Below, one piece after another: positions 63,676-64,000 of a DNA stretch of 64,000 bases. The stretch lies in contig JAQTUX010000001.1 of NCBI GenBank assembly GCA_028707125.1, positions 713,950 through 777,949 on the forward strand, given 5' to 3'. How positions within the stretch are numbered: the stretch's first letter is position 1; each line of letters starts with the position of its first letter. This stretch comes from Candidatus Omnitrophota bacterium (GTDB lineage: Bacteria > Omnitrophota > Gorgyraeia > Gygaellales > JAQTUX01). The translations under genes and the position numbers were made by a program. The notes under the pieces were generated by a model. The model searched no databases. It had not been told where the DNA came from and saw only the letters and a program-made list of their open reading frames with translations.

Positions 63676-63704
63676 TTGACTTAAGATTATGGCTGTGTTA
63701 TAGT
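63676..63704 (+). promoter_or_regulatory. Sigma70-type promoter upstream of the OmpA-like lipoprotein
   Basis: TTGACT (63676-63681), 17 bases, TATAGT (63699-63704). Start of transcription near 63711, leader about 33 bases with AAGGAGG (63731-63737). Confidence 0.75.
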
Positions 63705-63743
63705 TAAAAATGAACTTTAATCAGCACAAGAAGGAGGCCAGGA

Positions 63744-64000
63744 ATGAGGTTTTTTAGAAAAGGCATGGAGCTCGGTATCGTATTCATAAGTATAATTACC
63801 CTTATGGGTTGCACTATAATATTACAAAAGGGCAGGCGTTCGGATGTTGAAAAAATAGAGCGGCTGGAAGACCAGTTGGACGAACTTGCCAAGATCCGTT
63901 CTTTACTGGAGGACCGGCTCAAGCAGGAGATCAAGGATAAACAGGTAAAACTTGAGATGGCGGAAAAGGGCCTGGTGATTACCTTTGTTGCCGATATATT
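63744..64000 (+). CDS. OmpA-family lipoprotein, 3' partial
   Basis: Only the first 85 codons are in the window. A basic start and hydrophobic helix lead to a lipobox 'LMGC' (Cys23), then a coiled-coil-like stretch rich in Glu/Lys ('VEKIERLEDQLDELAKIRSL'), then 'LEMAEKGLVITFVADI', which matches the entry strand of OmpA/Pal peptidoglycan-binding domains. Likely ties the outer membrane to peptidoglycan. Strong ribosome site AAGGAGG and its own promoter. Confidence 0.75.
   Translation, partial: MRFFRKGMELGIVFISIITLMGCTIILQKGRRSDVEKIERLEDQLDELAKIRSLLEDRLKQEIKDKQVKLEMAEKGLVITFVADI

Overview
The window is one continuous run of about 60 protein genes, all on the plus strand, with most neighbours overlapping by 1-40 bp or separated by fewer than 20 bp. 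No rRNA, tRNA or CRISPR array was recognised, and no gap exceeds about 165 bases. The organism is a Gram-negative (diderm) bacterium. It carries a Kdo and heptose pathway, WaaA, LpxK, an LpxL-type acyltransferase, LptC/A/B parts and an OmpA-like lipoprotein. The gene content, the PurSL-type PurL, the LVIVD/dockerin and RHS surface proteins and the moderate G+C would fit Candidatus Omnitrophota (OP3) or a related uncultured lineage. That placement is inference; no rRNA is present to fix it.

Layout. (1) 1-1930: the end of a secreted LVIVD-repeat protein with a C-terminal dockerin. (2) 2005-24198: a sigma70-type promoter followed by a very long gene train. It holds de novo purine synthesis (purB, purC, purSL, purQ, purF, purM, purD, purE) with a LOG-family gene and a cupin inserted, then rpiB and glyA (ribose-5-phosphate and one-carbon supply), dCMP deaminase, nrdR, a bifunctional nuclease, a CCA-adding-type enzyme, an inositol phosphatase, a macro-Nudix fusion, a diacylglycerol/undecaprenol kinase, a STAS-PilZ protein, aroC, and an ECF sigma / zinc-finger anti-sigma / PilZ / exported protein group. 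(3) 24305-28548: promoter, aroK, dprA, topA, xer. (4) 28555-40188: lipid A and core sugar genes (waaA, lpxK, an LpxL-ELM1 fusion, a GT4-GT9 fusion, an SGNH hydrolase, one more GT4 and three more GT9 heptosyltransferase-like genes). Short GTAA-loop hairpins are scattered between them. (5) 40185-46782: promoter, a deoxyhypusine-synthase-like gene, heptose kinase, kdsB, kdsA, kdsD, kdsC, a fused LptC-LptA and lptB: a complete Kdo-making set plus export parts.

(6) 46804-56814: a trigger factor without a PPIase domain, clpP, a class V aminotransferase and serA (serine synthesis), a DUF1573-CcdA-like membrane protein paired with an exported UshA-like/CxxC protein, a homocitrate-synthase-family enzyme and purA. 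The two gaps flanking the aminotransferase hold long imperfect palindromes, one built from AAACCCT-like heptamers and one from GGTTACG-like units. (7) 56830-64000: surface or toxin region. It has a 1278-residue TPR/C39-peptidase-like/RHS protein with an AT-rich tip carrying a phospholipase-A2-like HD motif, a 76-residue two-helix membrane protein that could be its immunity partner, a PPC-repeat protein that ends in a stub of YD repeats, and the start of an OmpA-family lipoprotein.

The most promising leads are the RHS tip/immunity pair, the dispersed GTAA hairpins, the two heptamer-built palindromes, the paired 41-base repeat around the ECF sigma operon, and several unusual fusions (macro-Nudix, Sua5-phosphatase, LpxL-ELM1, DUF1573-CcdA).
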